From the NCBI GenBank assembly GCA_029260335.1, contig JAJDDL010000443.1, positions 1 through 5,551 on the forward strand: a DNA stretch of 5,551 nucleotides, read 5' to 3'. A program made the position numbers and the translations under genes. Origin of the DNA: Phycisphaerales bacterium. Lineage in GTDB: Bacteria; Planctomycetota; Phycisphaerae; Phycisphaerales; UBA1924. Below, piece by piece: positions 5,446 to 5,551 of the stretch. The stretch's first letter is position 1, and every line of letters begins with the position of its first letter. A model generated the notes under the pieces. It was not told the origin of the DNA, ran no database searches, and saw only the letters and a program-made list of their open reading frames with translations.

Positions 5446-5551
5446 GGTGCCATGGCCGCCCTTCGCAGCTATGCGAATCACACCAAACGACCGGCAGGGC
5501 GAAGTACCAATGGCACCTCCGCATAGCCGCTCAAAGCAGCGGCCATGGCAC
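5446..5551. repeat. Nested inverted-repeat element, cut by the right edge
   Basis: The roughly 105 bases after the protease gene contain nested inverted repeats. GTGCCATGGCCGC (5447-5459) is exactly inverted as GCGGCCATGGCAC (5539-5551), which reaches the window end and may continue. Inside, GCTATGCG (5468-5475) is inverted at 5520-5527. GGTGCCAT (5446-5453) is inverted again as ATGGCACC (5510-5517), so the GTGCCAT core appears three times. The layout resembles a dispersed intergenic palindromic repeat or a small non-autonomous element rather than a classic terminator, since there is no T-run. No convincing coding sequence is present. Confidence 0.55.

Noticed and set aside
5291..5524. 77-codon minus-strand frame over the protease tail and the terminal repeat
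   Set aside because: Antisense to the M48 gene and across the inverted repeats, with no ribosome binding site or domain; likely spurious.

Overview
The window is a GC-rich bacterial chromosomal segment with six protein-coding genes. Five are on the minus strand and one is on the plus strand. Three things suggest a planctomycete, possibly Phycisphaerae-like: the GC-rich, GTG-start-rich genes, an ECF sigma/anti-sigma pair with a non-zinc anti-sigma factor, and a UbiE/MenG quinone methyltransferase. This assignment is an impression from sequence style and cannot be proven from the window.

Bases 1-2573 (minus strand) form a tightly coupled three-gene operon. An ECF sigma factor (1989-2573) is followed by a single-pass membrane anti-sigma-like protein (1174-1992). 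A secreted or membrane-anchored protein of unknown function (1-1177) comes last and runs off the left edge. Both junctions are 4-base GTGA overlaps, so the three products are probably made in fixed proportion. The order sigma, membrane anti-sigma, exported protein recalls rpoE-rseA-rseB, although the third protein does not look like RseB.

Bases 2574-2748 are intergenic. They hold a 12-bp perfect-stem terminator (2696-2723) that ends the next minus-strand gene, and the leader of the sigma operon.

Bases 2749-3459 (minus strand) encode a stand-alone protein with a helical cap and a B12-binding-type Rossmann fold. The axial-ligand histidine of the usual DxHxxG motif is replaced by aspartate. Its roughly 220-base upstream gap contains a run of small hairpins, the last overlapping the ribosome binding site, which may be a regulatory leader.

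Bases 3682-4446 (minus strand) encode UbiE/MenG, the C-methyltransferase that acts late in menaquinone/ubiquinone synthesis. Only 44 bp away, and divergent, is an M48-family zinc metalloprotease lipoprotein (4491-5429, plus strand) with an unusual C-terminal WCGHC motif. Downstream, 5446-5551 is a compact set of nested inverted repeats that looks like a dispersed palindromic element and is cut by the right edge.

No tRNA, rRNA, CRISPR array or insertion sequence was seen. No clearly new multi-gene system is evident. The most unusual items are the His-less B12-fold protein with its structured leader, the unknown third gene of the sigma operon, and the terminal palindromic repeat.
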